From the NCBI RefSeq assembly GCF_004353845.1, contig NZ_CP037864.1:992001-1056000 (forward strand): a stretch of 64,000 bases of DNA. Direction: 5' to 3'. A program made the position numbers and the translations under genes. This stretch comes from Citrobacter arsenatis. Lineage in GTDB: Bacteria; Pseudomonadota; Gammaproteobacteria; Enterobacterales; Enterobacteriaceae. This document shows positions 34,157 through 43,182 of the stretch, one piece after another. Below the pieces are notes generated by a model. That model was not told the origin of the DNA. It did no database searches and saw only the letters and a list, made by a program, of their open reading frames with translations. The stretch's first letter is position 1; every line of letters starts with the position of its first letter.

Positions 34157-34942
34157 TCACTGCTCAGCAGTGAGCGTAGTGACCACGCCGGTATCGTCCA
34201 CCATACCGCTAATGATCCGCTGGCTGCTGCTGTTGCGAATTTTTATCACATCGCCTTTACGACCGTTCTTCAACGCCACGCCCGGCATCGAGGCGGTAAT
34301 CCCGGCCGTATGGGAGACGATCATCACCGGCTGGTCGCGTTTAACCAATATGGGCTGAACCAGCTCGCTACGGGTAATCGGTTTACCCGGCTGCAGGGCT
34401 CGTTTGCTGGTAAGGCCAATCGCCTCATCCATATTTGTCATCAACCCTTCCCGCTGGTTGCTGATATTGAATTTTTTAAGCTGCAGGTCGTCGGCCGTAA
34501 TCACCGTATCTCGGGCAATCAACGACTTTGGCATCACTACCGGCACCGACACGTCGGGGCGCACTGCAACGTTGTATTGCCAGCCCGCGCTGCCTGGGCA
34601 GCTCACCACAAAGTTCATGCGCGAAAGGGCCATTTTCGCAGAGGTGCTGGAGGTGACCTGAGGCGTTACTGCGCATAGCGCGCTGGTGCTGACGGTAGAG
34701 GGAATATAGATATTGAACGTGTAGCGATAGTCCTGCCACTGCTGCTTCTGTGCCAACGCGTCAATTTCATGACCGGCGGCGGTCAGGACCAGCGCGTTGA
34801 TCTGTTCCCGGGCGCTGTGCTGTATGGGATGCACGGCGGCATGTACGGGTAAGACGCAGCATAAAGCCAGCCATATTTCCGCGGCAAAGGGGAAAGAAGG
34901 CTTCCTTACGTAGGAGGGTAGTCTCATAAATTCATTTCTCAT
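34157..34942 (-). CDS. lfgA: P-ring assembly chaperone LfgA (FlgA family)
   Basis: 261 residues with an N-terminal signal (hydrophobic A-A-E-I-W-L-A-L-C-C-V-L-P-V-H-A, cleavage near residue 36) and a C-terminal SAF-like domain ending A-L-K-N-G-R-K-G-D-V-I-K-I-R-N. FlgA helps FlgI polymerise into the P ring in the periplasm. It lies divergently from lfgB across about 67 bp. ATG 34942 is chosen, with ATG 34927 possible. Confidence 0.92.
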   Translation of the reverse strand: MRNEFMRLPSYVRKPSFPFAAEIWLALCCVLPVHAAVHPIQHSAREQINALVLTAAGHEIDALAQKQQWQDYRYTFNIYIPSTVSTSALCAVTPQVTSSTSAKMALSRMNFVVSCPGSAGWQYNVAVRPDVSVPVVMPKSLIARDTVITADDLQLKKFNISNQREGLMTNMDEAIGLTSKRALQPGKPITRSELVQPILVKRDQPVMIVSHTAGITASMPGVALKNGRKGDVIKIRNSSSQRIISGMVDDTGVVTTLTAEQ

Positions 34943-34957
34943 CAATCACTTAAAAGT

Positions 34958-34972
34958 TGGCATACATATTGC
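34958..34972 (+). promoter_or_regulatory. Sigma-54 (-24/-12) promoter of lfgB
   Basis: TGGCATACATATTGC with GG at 34959-34960 and GC at 34971-34972, a consensus -24/-12 pair, 37 bases upstream of the lfgB start. It would drive the rod/hook operon lfgB-lfgJ. Confidence 0.85.
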
Positions 34973-35009
34973 TAATAACAGCGATATCTACGCAGGAGTG
35001 ATGCAAGAA

Positions 35010-35357
35010 ATGGGAATCAGTTTTCAGCAGGCATTGGGTGTACATCCGCAGGCAGTGAAGTTACGTCTTGAGAGGACCGAGCTACTGACCGCGAATCTGG
35101 CAAACGTCGATACACCAAATTTCAAAGCTAAAGATATTGATTTTGCCGCTGAGATGCAACGGGCAAGTCGTACAAATGTGCAGCCCGACGTTGACGTGAA
35201 ATACCGTGTGCCGATGCAGCCCTCAGAGGATGGCAATACCGTAGAACTGAACACCGAGCAGGCCCGGTTTTCACAAAATAGTATGGATTATCAAAGCAGT
35301 CTGACCTTTTTGAACCTGCAGCTTAGCGGTATCAAAGAGGCCATCGAAGGGAAATAA
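35010..35357 (+). CDS. lfgB: Lateral flagellar proximal rod protein LfgB (FlgB family)
   Basis: 115 residues. The signature A-N-L-A-N-V-D-T-P-N-F-K-A-K-D-I-D-F of rod proteins lies near the N-terminus, so it is a proximal rod subunit exported into the periplasm. Three candidate starts are close together (GTG 34998, ATG 35001, ATG 35010). The last is preferred because AGGAG at 34994-34998 overlaps or crowds the others. Confidence 0.93.
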   Translation: MGISFQQALGVHPQAVKLRLERTELLTANLANVDTPNFKAKDIDFAAEMQRASRTNVQPDVDVKYRVPMQPSEDGNTVELNTEQARFSQNSMDYQSSLTFLNLQLSGIKEAIEGK

Positions 35358-35359
35358 CC

Positions 35360-35791
35360 ATGTCGTTTACTGATATTTACCAGATTTCCGGCTCGGCGAT
35401 GACGGCGCAAACCATCCGTCTGAATACCGTCGCCAGCAACATGGCGAATGCGGAATCTCCTGCCAGCAGCGAGGCGCAGGCCTACAAGGCGCGTAGCCCG
35501 GTTTTTGCCGCGGTTTACAACAATAGCCTGATAGGTGGGCACAACCGCCATGCCATTGATGGCGCCAGCGTACAGGTACAGGACGTCATGCAAAGCGGCG
35601 GGGCGGTGAAGCGTTATGAGCCGCACCACCCGATGGCGGACCAGAACGGTTTTGTCTGGTATCCAGACGTCAACGTAGTCGAGCAAATGGCCGACATGAT
35701 GTCTGCCTCACGTGATTTTGAAACCGACGTTGATGTGCTGAATAACGTCAAAAGTATGCAGCAAAGCTTACTCAAACTGGGAGAAGTGTAA
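35360..35791 (+). CDS. lfgC: Lateral flagellar proximal rod protein LfgC (FlgC family)
   Basis: 143 residues. N-terminal T-V-A-S-N-M-A-N-A-E-S and C-terminal P-D-V-N-V-V-E-Q-M-A-D-M-M-S-A-S-R are the conserved rod-protein ends that pair as a coiled coil. It starts two bases after lfgB and overlaps lfgD by one base. Confidence 0.95.
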   Translation: MSFTDIYQISGSAMTAQTIRLNTVASNMANAESPASSEAQAYKARSPVFAAVYNNSLIGGHNRHAIDGASVQVQDVMQSGGAVKRYEPHHPMADQNGFVWYPDVNVVEQMADMMSASRDFETDVDVLNNVKSMQQSLLKLGEV

Positions 35792-36678
35792 TGAATACCC
35801 TGGCTCTGTATGCCCAATCTCAGGCGCTGGCTTCTTCTCAGGAGAAGACGGCGGCTGTTGCTGAAAATAACGTCGGTGCCACGACGCAAAGCACTAATGT
35901 GGGAGACAGCAGTTCTTCAACCACGTCGTCAACCACGGATAGCAGCAGTACCAGTAATACGCCGACGACCACGACCTCAACGGAAAGCTCTGGGGTGGAA
36001 ACGTTCCTGACATTGTTTGTGGCGGAAATTGAAAACCAGGACCCGACCGATCCCACCGATCCTACGGCCTATATCGATCAGCTCTCCTCCATGGCGCAGG
36101 TTGCCATGATGGAAGAGATGAGCGTCCAGGCCAACACCAACGCGGTGCTGATGAGCAACATCCAGGTGATGGCGCTGGGGAATATGGTTGGCGACGACAT
36201 TATGGTGCAAACCACCTCGCTGGATATCGAAGACAACAGCCAGGCGATCCAGGGGCGCGTCACGCTGGATGACAGCTGTACCGATGTGGATCTGCACTTT
36301 ACCGATGAAGCCGGTGATGACTACACCGTGTCGCTGATCCCGGAAGGTGAAACCTCCGTTGGACCAGGCCAGGTGGATTTCGACATCAATCCTGCGGATT
36401 ACGGCATCCCGCCGGGGGATTACAGCGTGTCCGTGGTGACCAATACCGGGGAAGAGGAAGTGCCGATTGAGGTGACGGGCAAGGTGGAAGATGTGCGTAT
36501 TCCGCTCGATGGCAGCACCCCGGTGCTCAACGTTGACGGCGTCGGGGAAGTGCCTTTCACCATGATCACCCAGTTTGGCATACCGGATAGTACTGATGGC
36601 AGCGGCGGTTCAGATGACACCACGCCACCCGATACTGACGACGGCAGCGATAACGCCGACAGCAATATGGTGCTCTGA
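35791..36678 (+). CDS. lfgD: Hook cap protein LfgD (FlgD family)
   Basis: 295 residues, longer than primary FlgD (about 230). A Ser/Thr-rich low-complexity linker (about residues 30-70) precedes the conserved F-L-T-L-F-V-A-E-I-E-N-Q-D-P-T-D-P segment. An FLG/Tudor-like C-terminal part follows, then an acidic Asp/Ser/Gly tail. It caps the growing hook and guides LfgE polymerisation. Acidic extensions recur in this locus's exported proteins. Confidence 0.92.
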   Translation: MNTLALYAQSQALASSQEKTAAVAENNVGATTQSTNVGDSSSSTTSSTTDSSSTSNTPTTTTSTESSGVETFLTLFVAEIENQDPTDPTDPTAYIDQLSSMAQVAMMEEMSVQANTNAVLMSNIQVMALGNMVGDDIMVQTTSLDIEDNSQAIQGRVTLDDSCTDVDLHFTDEAGDDYTVSLIPEGETSVGPGQVDFDINPADYGIPPGDYSVSVVTNTGEEEVPIEVTGKVEDVRIPLDGSTPVLNVDGVGEVPFTMITQFGIPDSTDGSGGSDDTTPPDTDDGSDNADSNMVL

Positions 36679-36704
36679 TTTAGTTTACATTACAGGAAGA
36701 AACA

Positions 36705-37907
36705 ATGAGTTATGAAATTGCAGCGACGGGTCTGAACGCCGTCAACGAACAGCTGGATGGCATCAGTAACAACATCGCGAACTCCGGTACGGTCGGTTAT
36801 AAATCAATGACCACCCAGTTTTCCGCCATGTACGCCGGGACGCAGGCGATGGGCGTGAGCGTGGCGGGGTCCGCTCAAAGCATCTCCACCGGCGGTTCAA
36901 TGGTTTCCACCGGCAATGCGCTGGATTTGGCTATCAATGATGATGGTTTCTTTGTGATGTGCGACAGTGCCGGGAACATCTCTTATACCCGCGCCGGTTC
37001 TTTCGTGACCGATAAAAACGGTTATATCGTCAATGCGTCCGGTGATTACCTGCAAGGTTATCCGGTTGATGACAGCGGCACGTTGCAAACCGGTACCGTT
37101 ACCGATATCCAGATTAAAACCGGCAACATCCCGGCGCAGGCCACGGACAGCATGACCTTCACGGCTAACTTTGATGCCAGCGATGAAACAATCGATCGCG
37201 CCAGCGTACCGTTTGACGCAAACAACAGCGATACCTACACCGACAGCTACACCACCACCGTGTATGACTCGCTCGGTAATGAACACTCGGTTAGTCAGTA
37301 CTTTACTAAAACCGGAGATAATACCTGGGAAGTGCAGTACACCTTTGATGGCGAAGCGCAGACAGACGCACCGCCGACCACGCTGACCTTCGATCCGAAT
37401 ACCGGCAAGCTGACGGATCCCACCACGCCGCAAACTATCACCTTCACCACCACTGAAGCCGCACCGATTTCGATGACCATTGACTACTCCGATTGTACTC
37501 AGTACGGCTCTGATTTCTCGGTCACCACCAACTCCGCCACCGGTTATGCCTCCGCAACGCAGAACGGCGTGCAGGTTGATGACGACGGTAAAGTTTACGC
37601 CACCTACAGCAACGGCGAGCGCATGTTGCAGGGGCAGGTGGTGCTGGCCACCTTCCCGGATGAGAACGGGCTGGAAGCGGTAAGCGGTACTGCCTGGGTA
37701 CAGACGGGCGAATCCGGTACGCCGCTGATTGGCACACCAGGCTCCGGCTCCTGCGGCACGCTCTCTTCCGGCATGCTCGAAAGCTCCAACGTGGACATCA
37801 CCAACGAGCTGGTCAATCTCATGACCGCACAGCGTAACTACCAGGCGAACACCAAGGTGATTTCCACCAGTACGCAGCTGGATCAGGCTCTCTTCCAGGC
37901 GATGTAA
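36705..37907 (+). CDS. lfgE: Hook protein LfgE (FlgE family)
   Basis: 400 residues, FlgE length. Its N-terminal I-S-N-N-I-A-N-S-G-T-V-G-Y-K-S box and C-terminal S-S-N-V-D-I-T-N-E-L-V-N-L-M-T-A-Q-R-N-Y-Q helix are hallmarks. An AGGAAG ribosome site precedes the ATG. It forms the curved universal joint between rod and filament. Confidence 0.96.
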   Translation: MSYEIAATGLNAVNEQLDGISNNIANSGTVGYKSMTTQFSAMYAGTQAMGVSVAGSAQSISTGGSMVSTGNALDLAINDDGFFVMCDSAGNISYTRAGSFVTDKNGYIVNASGDYLQGYPVDDSGTLQTGTVTDIQIKTGNIPAQATDSMTFTANFDASDETIDRASVPFDANNSDTYTDSYTTTVYDSLGNEHSVSQYFTKTGDNTWEVQYTFDGEAQTDAPPTTLTFDPNTGKLTDPTTPQTITFTTTEAAPISMTIDYSDCTQYGSDFSVTTNSATGYASATQNGVQVDDDGKVYATYSNGERMLQGQVVLATFPDENGLEAVSGTAWVQTGESGTPLIGTPGSGSCGTLSSGMLESSNVDITNELVNLMTAQRNYQANTKVISTSTQLDQALFQAM

Positions 37908-37916
37908 GGCTAAGAA

Positions 37917-38654
37917 ATGGATCGGTTGATTTATACCGCGCTGAGCGGCGCCACCCAGACGCTACTGGAGCAGCAAATTAGCGCCAATAACCTTGCCAAC
38001 GTCAACACCAATGGTTTTCGTGCGGATATGGCGATGGCGAGCAATGACAAAGTGAAAGGCGGTGGCTTCGACACGCGTTTTATGGCGAAAGAGAGTCCCA
38101 GCGGCGTCAATGACAGTACCGGCGTGGCCGAGAAAACCGAACGCCCGCTGGACGTCGCCATTCAGGGATCGGGCTATATCGCCGTGCAGGATAAAGCCGG
38201 AAACGAGGTCTACACCCGTAACGGTAATATTCAGCAGGACGATCAGGGCCAACTGACCATCGACGGTAACGTGGTGCTCGGGGATAACGGTCCGATCATT
38301 TTGCCGCCAAACGCGATTGCCTCTTTCGGCAGCGACGGCACGCTCTCGGTCACGCCCGACGACGGCGATGTTACCGCCACCATGGATATCGATCGTCTGA
38401 AGCTGGTGGATATTCCGGTCGCTAATCTGGCGAAAAATAGCGAAGGGATGCTGGTAACGGCGGATGGCGTACCGGCGCAGCGTGATGAAAACATCAAGGT
38501 GAGCGGCGGCTTTCTGGAAGGCAGTAACGTGTCTGCGGTGAGCGAAATGATGTCGTCCATTGCGATGAACCGCCAGTTCGAAGCGCAAATCAAAATGATG
38601 AAAACGGCTGAAGATCTCAGCGACTCCGGCAACAGGCTGCTACGCGGCTCCTGA
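37917..38654 (+). CDS. lfgF: Lateral flagellar proximal rod protein LfgF (FlgF family)
   Basis: 245 residues. It begins M-D-R-L-I-Y-T-A-L-S-G-A and has the A-N-N-L-A-N-V-N-T-N-G-F-R-A rod box. Its C-terminus has the helix V-S-E-M-M-S-S-I-A-M-N-R-Q-F-E as in FlgF. Rod component between LfgB/C and LfgG. Confidence 0.95.
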   Translation: MDRLIYTALSGATQTLLEQQISANNLANVNTNGFRADMAMASNDKVKGGGFDTRFMAKESPSGVNDSTGVAEKTERPLDVAIQGSGYIAVQDKAGNEVYTRNGNIQQDDQGQLTIDGNVVLGDNGPIILPPNAIASFGSDGTLSVTPDDGDVTATMDIDRLKLVDIPVANLAKNSEGMLVTADGVPAQRDENIKVSGGFLEGSNVSAVSEMMSSIAMNRQFEAQIKMMKTAEDLSDSGNRLLRGS

Positions 38655-38684
38655 GTCGTGGCCTTTAATCAGGAATAAAGTTTT

Positions 38685-39470
38685 ATGAACGCAGCGTTAT
38701 GGATCAGTAAAACCGGCCTGTCGGCGCAGGATGCTGAGATGAGTGCGATTGCCAACAACATCGCCAACGTTAACACCACGGGCTTCAAGCGTGACCGCGT
38801 GATGTTCCAGGATCTGTTTTATCAGACTCAGGAAGCGCCGGGCGCGATGCTCGATCAAAACAACATCATGCCGACCGGAATGCAGTTCGGTAGCGGTGTG
38901 CGCATCGTTGGAACGCAAAAAACCTTCACCGAAGGGAATGTGGAAACCACCGACAACGCGATGAATGTCGCCATTATGGGGCAGGGGTTTTGGCAGGTGC
39001 AAAAGGCCAACGGGGACATTGCTTATACCCGTGACGGCAACATGCAGATTAACGCTGATGGCGTGCTAACCAACTCCGAAGGCTTACCTCTGCAACCGGA
39101 AATCGACGTACCCGCCGGTGCGACTAACGTGGCATTTGGCGAAGACGGTACCGTGACGGCGATCCTTCCCGGCGACAGCGACCCGACTGAACTGGGGCAA
39201 CTGACGCTGGTGAACTTCGCTAACCCGGCGGGGCTTTCAGCCGAAGGCGACAACCTGTATCTCGAAACGGCAGCCAGCGGTCAACCGACGGAAGGTATTC
39301 CGGGGGAAGATGGCCTGGGAACGTTGCAGGACAGCGCACTGGAAGGCTCGAACGTCGACATCGTCAATGAAATGGTGGCGATGATCACCGTACAGCGTGC
39401 CTATGAGATGAACGCCAAAATGGTCTCAGCGGCAGACGATATGCTGCAGTTTATTAGTCAGACGCTGTAA
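38685..39470 (+). CDS. lfgG: Lateral flagellar distal rod protein LfgG (FlgG family)
   Basis: 261 residues, the exact FlgG length. The N-terminal A-L-W-I-S-K-T-G-L and I-A-N-N-I-A-N-V-N-T-T-G-F-K-R boxes and the C-terminal E-M-V-A-M-I-T-V-Q-R-A-Y-E helix are present. It forms the distal rod that passes through the P and L rings. A REP element separates it from lfgH. Confidence 0.96.
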   Translation: MNAALWISKTGLSAQDAEMSAIANNIANVNTTGFKRDRVMFQDLFYQTQEAPGAMLDQNNIMPTGMQFGSGVRIVGTQKTFTEGNVETTDNAMNVAIMGQGFWQVQKANGDIAYTRDGNMQINADGVLTNSEGLPLQPEIDVPAGATNVAFGEDGTVTAILPGDSDPTELGQLTLVNFANPAGLSAEGDNLYLETAASGQPTEGIPGEDGLGTLQDSALEGSNVDIVNEMVAMITVQRAYEMNAKMVSAADDMLQFISQTL

Positions 39471-39484
39471 CGCAAGAATGTGAC

Positions 39485-39562
39485 ATGCCGGATGGCGCTA
39501 CGCTTATCCGGCCAATAAGCAACACCCATTTGTAGGCCGGATAAGCGTAGCGCCATCCGGCA
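39485..39562. repeat. REP/BIME pair between lfgG and lfgH
   Basis: Two inverted REP units (GCCGGATGGCGCTACGC... and its complement) fill most of the 107-bp lfgG-lfgH gap. It lies inside the lfgB-lfgJ operon, so it may act on mRNA stability or partial termination. Confidence 0.88.
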
Positions 39563-39577
39563 GAATATAGGCAGAAC

Positions 39578-40243
39578 GTGAAAAATTATCTCTGGCTGGT
39601 GGTCCTGCTTCCCCTGTTAAGCGGGTGCGAATCGCAGGCCCTCCTGGTCAAAAAAAATGACGAATTCTTTGCTCCTCCCAAAACCGAGGCGCCGCCAACG
39701 GCGGATGGCCGTGCGGGTGGCGTGTTTGAAACAGGGTATAACTGGTCGCTGACGGCGGACCGCCGTGCCTATCGGGTGGGCGACATCCTGACCGTGATGT
39801 TGGAAGAATCTACCCAGTCGAGCAAACAGGCGAAAACCAATTTCGGTAAGAACAATACCGTTGATATCGGCGCACCAACGCTATTTGGGCATACCAAAGA
39901 TAACCTTTCCGCTTCCGTCGACGCCAATCGCGATTTCAACGGCACGGCGACCTCGCAGCAGCAAAACAGTTTGCGCGGTGAAATTACGGTGTCGGTGCAT
40001 TCGGTACAGTCGAACGGCATTCTGGAGATTCGCGGTGAAAAATGGCTCACCCTCAATCAGGGAGATGAGTACATACGCCTGAGCGGTCTGGTGCGTGCCG
40101 ATGATATTCAAAACGACAACTCCGTCTCATCGCAGCGTATTGCCGATGCACGTATCTCCTATGCGGGTCGTGGCGCATTGAGCGATGCCAATGCGGCGGG
40201 CTGGCTGACGCGTCTGTTTAACCATCCTCTCTTCCCGATCTAA
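39578..40243 (+). CDS. lfgH: L-ring lipoprotein LfgH (FlgH family)
   Basis: 221 residues with a lipoprotein signal and lipobox L-L-S-G-C17, so the mature protein is lipid-anchored in the outer membrane, where FlgH forms the L ring. The start is GTG 39578. It overlaps the first possible lfgI start codon by one base. Confidence 0.94.
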   Translation: MKNYLWLVVLLPLLSGCESQALLVKKNDEFFAPPKTEAPPTADGRAGGVFETGYNWSLTADRRAYRVGDILTVMLEESTQSSKQAKTNFGKNNTVDIGAPTLFGHTKDNLSASVDANRDFNGTATSQQQNSLRGEITVSVHSVQSNGILEIRGEKWLTLNQGDEYIRLSGLVRADDIQNDNSVSSQRIADARISYAGRGALSDANAAGWLTRLFNHPLFPI

Positions 40244-40257
40244 TGCAGGATTTTGAT

Positions 40258-41379
40258 ATGCAACACTTAAGCGGGCGCTGGATGAAGGCGTTAAACGGCA
40301 TCGTTATCGCCCTGAGCCTGGCGCTGCCGGGCACCACGCAGGCGCAATCTCTGGAGTCGCTGGTCAACGTCCAGGGCGTCAGGGAAAACCAACTCGTCGG
40401 CTACAGCCTGGTGGTGGGGCTGGACGGAACCGGGGATAAAAACCAGGTCAAATTCACCAACCAAACCATTACCAACATGCTGCGCCAGTTTGGCGTACAG
40501 CTGCCGAGCAAAATCGATCCGAAGGTGAAAAACGTCGCGGCGGTGGCGGTCAGCGCGACGCTACCGCCCATGTATTCGCGCGGGCAGACCATTGATGTCA
40601 CAGTCTCCTCAATTGGCGATGCCAAAAGCCTGCGTGGCGGCACGTTATTGCTCACCCAACTGCACGGCGCAGATGGAGAAGTTTATGCCCTCGCACAAGG
40701 GAGCGTGGTGGTCGGCGGGATGAACGCGACCGGGGCAAGCGGCTCAAGTGTGACCGTGAATACGCCAACCGCCGGGCTGATACCGAACGGCGCGTCGGTC
40801 GAACGCGAAATTCCCAGCGACTTCCAGATGGGCGATACCATTACGCTTAATCTGAAACGTCCCTCCTTTAAAGATGCCAATAACATTGCGGCGGCAATTA
40901 ACGCCTCGTTTGGCGGCATTGCCACGGCACAAAGCTCAACCAACGTCAGCGTCCGTGCGCCAACCAGCCCAGGGGCGCGCGTCGCCTTTATGTCGCAGTT
41001 AGATGACGTTCAGGTTCAGGCCGAAAAAGTACGCGCCCGCGTGGTGTTTAACTCGCGTACCGGCACGGTGGTGATGGGGGATGGCATTGCCCTACACGCG
41101 GCGGCGGTTTCGCATGGCAGTCTGACGGTTTCCATCAGTGAAAGCAGCAACGTCAGCCAGCCGAATGCTTTTGCCGGAGGCCGTACGGCGGTGACGCCGC
41201 AGAGCAATATTTCGGTGAATCATGCCCGACCGGGGATGATAACGCTGCCTGAATCCAGCAGCCTGAAAACGTTGGTTAATGCGCTCAATAGCCTGGGAGC
41301 CACGCCGGACGACATTATGTCTATTTTACAGGCCCTGCATGAAGCCGGGGCGCTGGATGCCGATCTGGAGGTAATTTAA
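40258..41379 (+). CDS. lfgI: P-ring protein LfgI (FlgI family)
   Basis: 373 residues with a signal peptide (about 1-30, ending G-T-T-Q-A-Q) and the conserved FlgI core V-Q-G-V-R-E-N-Q-L-V-G-Y-S-L-V-V-G-L-D-G-T-G. It builds the periplasmic P ring, assisted by LfgA. ATG 40258 has AGGA six bases upstream. ATG 40243, overlapping the lfgH stop, would add five residues. Confidence 0.94.
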   Translation: MQHLSGRWMKALNGIVIALSLALPGTTQAQSLESLVNVQGVRENQLVGYSLVVGLDGTGDKNQVKFTNQTITNMLRQFGVQLPSKIDPKVKNVAAVAVSATLPPMYSRGQTIDVTVSSIGDAKSLRGGTLLLTQLHGADGEVYALAQGSVVVGGMNATGASGSSVTVNTPTAGLIPNGASVEREIPSDFQMGDTITLNLKRPSFKDANNIAAAINASFGGIATAQSSTNVSVRAPTSPGARVAFMSQLDDVQVQAEKVRARVVFNSRTGTVVMGDGIALHAAAVSHGSLTVSISESSNVSQPNAFAGGRTAVTPQSNISVNHARPGMITLPESSSLKTLVNALNSLGATPDDIMSILQALHEAGALDADLEVI

Positions 41380-41690
41380 TGGCCGATATCAAAGTGAATC
41401 ATAGCGGGGGCATTGACGGCAGCGATGCGTTAATGGGCCCGAAAATTAAAGATAACGATTTGCAGAAAGCCGCTCAGCAGTTTGAAGCCATTTTCTTACG
41501 CAACATGCTGAAAGAAATGCGTAAAACCAATGAGATCTTCGATTCCAAAGATAACCCGTTTAACAGCGACTCGGTGCGCATGATGCAGGGGTTTTATGAC
41601 GATCAGCTATGCAACAGCCTGGCCCAGCAGCACGGCATTGGGATTGCGGCGATGATCGTCAAACAGCTCTCCCCGCATCACAAAGGATAA
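41379..41690 (+). CDS. lfgJ: Rod-cap protein LfgJ (FlgJ family, short form)
   Basis: 103 residues. Only the rod-scaffold half of FlgJ is present (A-A-Q-Q-F-E-A-I-F-L-R-N-M-L-K-E-M-R and D-D-Q-L-C-N-S-L-A). The peptidoglycan-hydrolase domain found in enteric FlgJ (about 310 residues) is absent, not broken, because the stop is followed by non-coding sequence. Wall penetration must depend on another enzyme. Confidence 0.92.
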   Translation: MADIKVNHSGGIDGSDALMGPKIKDNDLQKAAQQFEAIFLRNMLKEMRKTNEIFDSKDNPFNSDSVRMMQGFYDDQLCNSLAQQHGIGIAAMIVKQLSPHHKG

Positions 41691-41704
41691 AGGTTGCGCG
41701 GCGG

Positions 41705-41734
41705 CTTAAGAACTGTGGTTTTTTCGCCGCTTTT
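41705..41734 (+). promoter_or_regulatory. LafS (sigma-28-like) promoter of lfgK
   Basis: CTTAAG and CGCCGCTTTT are spaced as in the lfgM and lafA promoters. The -10 part differs from the lfgM site at one of ten positions. It lies 55 bases before the lfgK start, separating late genes lfgK-lfgL-lafW from the middle operon. Confidence 0.6.
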
Positions 41735-41788
41735 AATCGGCAAGGTTGTTAACGACATACCGGGGAACTGACCGGCGAGGACTCTTTG

Positions 41789-43165
41789 ATGGACATGATT
41801 AACATTGGCTACAGCGGCGCATCGACTGCGCAGGTGGAGCTTAACGTCACCGCGCAAAACACGGCCAACGCCATGACCGATGGTTACACCCGGCAGGTGG
41901 CCATCACCAGTACCATTGGCGCCAGTTCAGGTTCGGCGAACAGCGCGGGTAACGGTGTGCAGGTGGACAGCATTCGCCGGGTATCTAACCAGTATCAGGT
42001 GAACCAGGTCTGGTATGCCGCCAGCGATTACGGCTATTACAACACCCAGCAAGAGTATTTAACTCAACTGGAAACCGTGCTCAGCGACGATAACAGCAGC
42101 CTGAGCGGCGGCTTTGACAACTTTTTTGCCGCCCTCAACGAAGCCACCACCAGCCCGGATGATTCTGCTCTGCGCGAGCAGGTGATCAGCGAGTCCGGCG
42201 CGCTGGCGCTGCGCGTGGATAACACCCTCGATTATATCGATTCGCAAAGCAGTGAGATTGTCAGTCAGGAACAGGCGATGGTAGCGCAGGTGAACACCCT
42301 GACCAGCGGTATTGCCAGCTATAACCAGCAAATTGCTGAAGCTGAAGCCAATGGCGATAACGCCTCTGCGCTGTACGACGCCCGTGACCAGATGGTGGAA
42401 CAACTGAGCGGCATCATGGACGTTCAGGTCAATATTGATGATGAGGGCAACTATAACGTCACGCTGCAAAACGGACAGCCGTTGGTTAGCGGGCAGGAGA
42501 GTTCTACCATCGAACTCGATACCAACGCCGACGGCACGCAGAGTATGTCGCTGACGTTTGCCGGAACCACGTCATCCATGAACACCGATACCGGTGGTTC
42601 GCTGGGGGCGTTGTTTGATTATCAAAATGAAATTCTGACGCCGTTGACCGGCACGATTAACAGCATGGCTGAACAGTTTGCCGATGCGGTGAACACCCAA
42701 CTGGCCCAGGGCTACGATCTGAACGGAAACCCCGGTGAACCGCTGTTTATCTATGACGAAAACTCATCGGATGGCCCGCTGGAGGTGAACCCTGATATCA
42801 CCGCCGATGAGCTGGCGTTTTCCAGCTCGCCGGACGAAAGCGGTAACAGCGATAACCTGCAGGCGCTGATCAATATCTCGACCGAACCGCTGGAGATAGA
42901 GGGGCTGGGCAGCGTAACCGTGGGTGAAGCCTGTTCATCGATCATCAGTAACATCGGTATTTACAGCCAGCAAAACCAGACGGAAGCGGAAGCGGCGGCA
43001 AACGTGTACTCCGAAGCACAGAACCAGCAGAGCAGCGTCAGCGGCGTCAGCATGGATGAAGAAGCGGTGAACCTCATTACCTATCAGCAAATTTACGAGG
43101 CCAACCTCAAAGTTATCTCAACGGGCGCAGACATTTTCGACTCTGTGCTGGAAATGTGTAGCTAA
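41789..43165 (+). CDS. lfgK: Hook-filament junction protein LfgK (FlgK/HAP1 family)
   Basis: 458 residues. The N-terminal N-V-T-A-Q-N-T-A-N-A-M-T-D-G-Y-T-R box and the C-terminal V-S-G-V-S-M-D-E-E-A-V-N-L-I-T-Y-Q helix define FlgK. It joins hook and filament and is probably escorted by LfgN. ATG 41789 is preferred, with GAGG nine bases upstream. Confidence 0.95.
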   Translation: MDMINIGYSGASTAQVELNVTAQNTANAMTDGYTRQVAITSTIGASSGSANSAGNGVQVDSIRRVSNQYQVNQVWYAASDYGYYNTQQEYLTQLETVLSDDNSSLSGGFDNFFAALNEATTSPDDSALREQVISESGALALRVDNTLDYIDSQSSEIVSQEQAMVAQVNTLTSGIASYNQQIAEAEANGDNASALYDARDQMVEQLSGIMDVQVNIDDEGNYNVTLQNGQPLVSGQESSTIELDTNADGTQSMSLTFAGTTSSMNTDTGGSLGALFDYQNEILTPLTGTINSMAEQFADAVNTQLAQGYDLNGNPGEPLFIYDENSSDGPLEVNPDITADELAFSSSPDESGNSDNLQALINISTEPLEIEGLGSVTVGEACSSIISNIGIYSQQNQTEAEAAANVYSEAQNQQSSVSGVSMDEEAVNLITYQQIYEANLKVISTGADIFDSVLEMCS

Positions 43166-43182
43166 CCGGAAGAGGAATCAAT

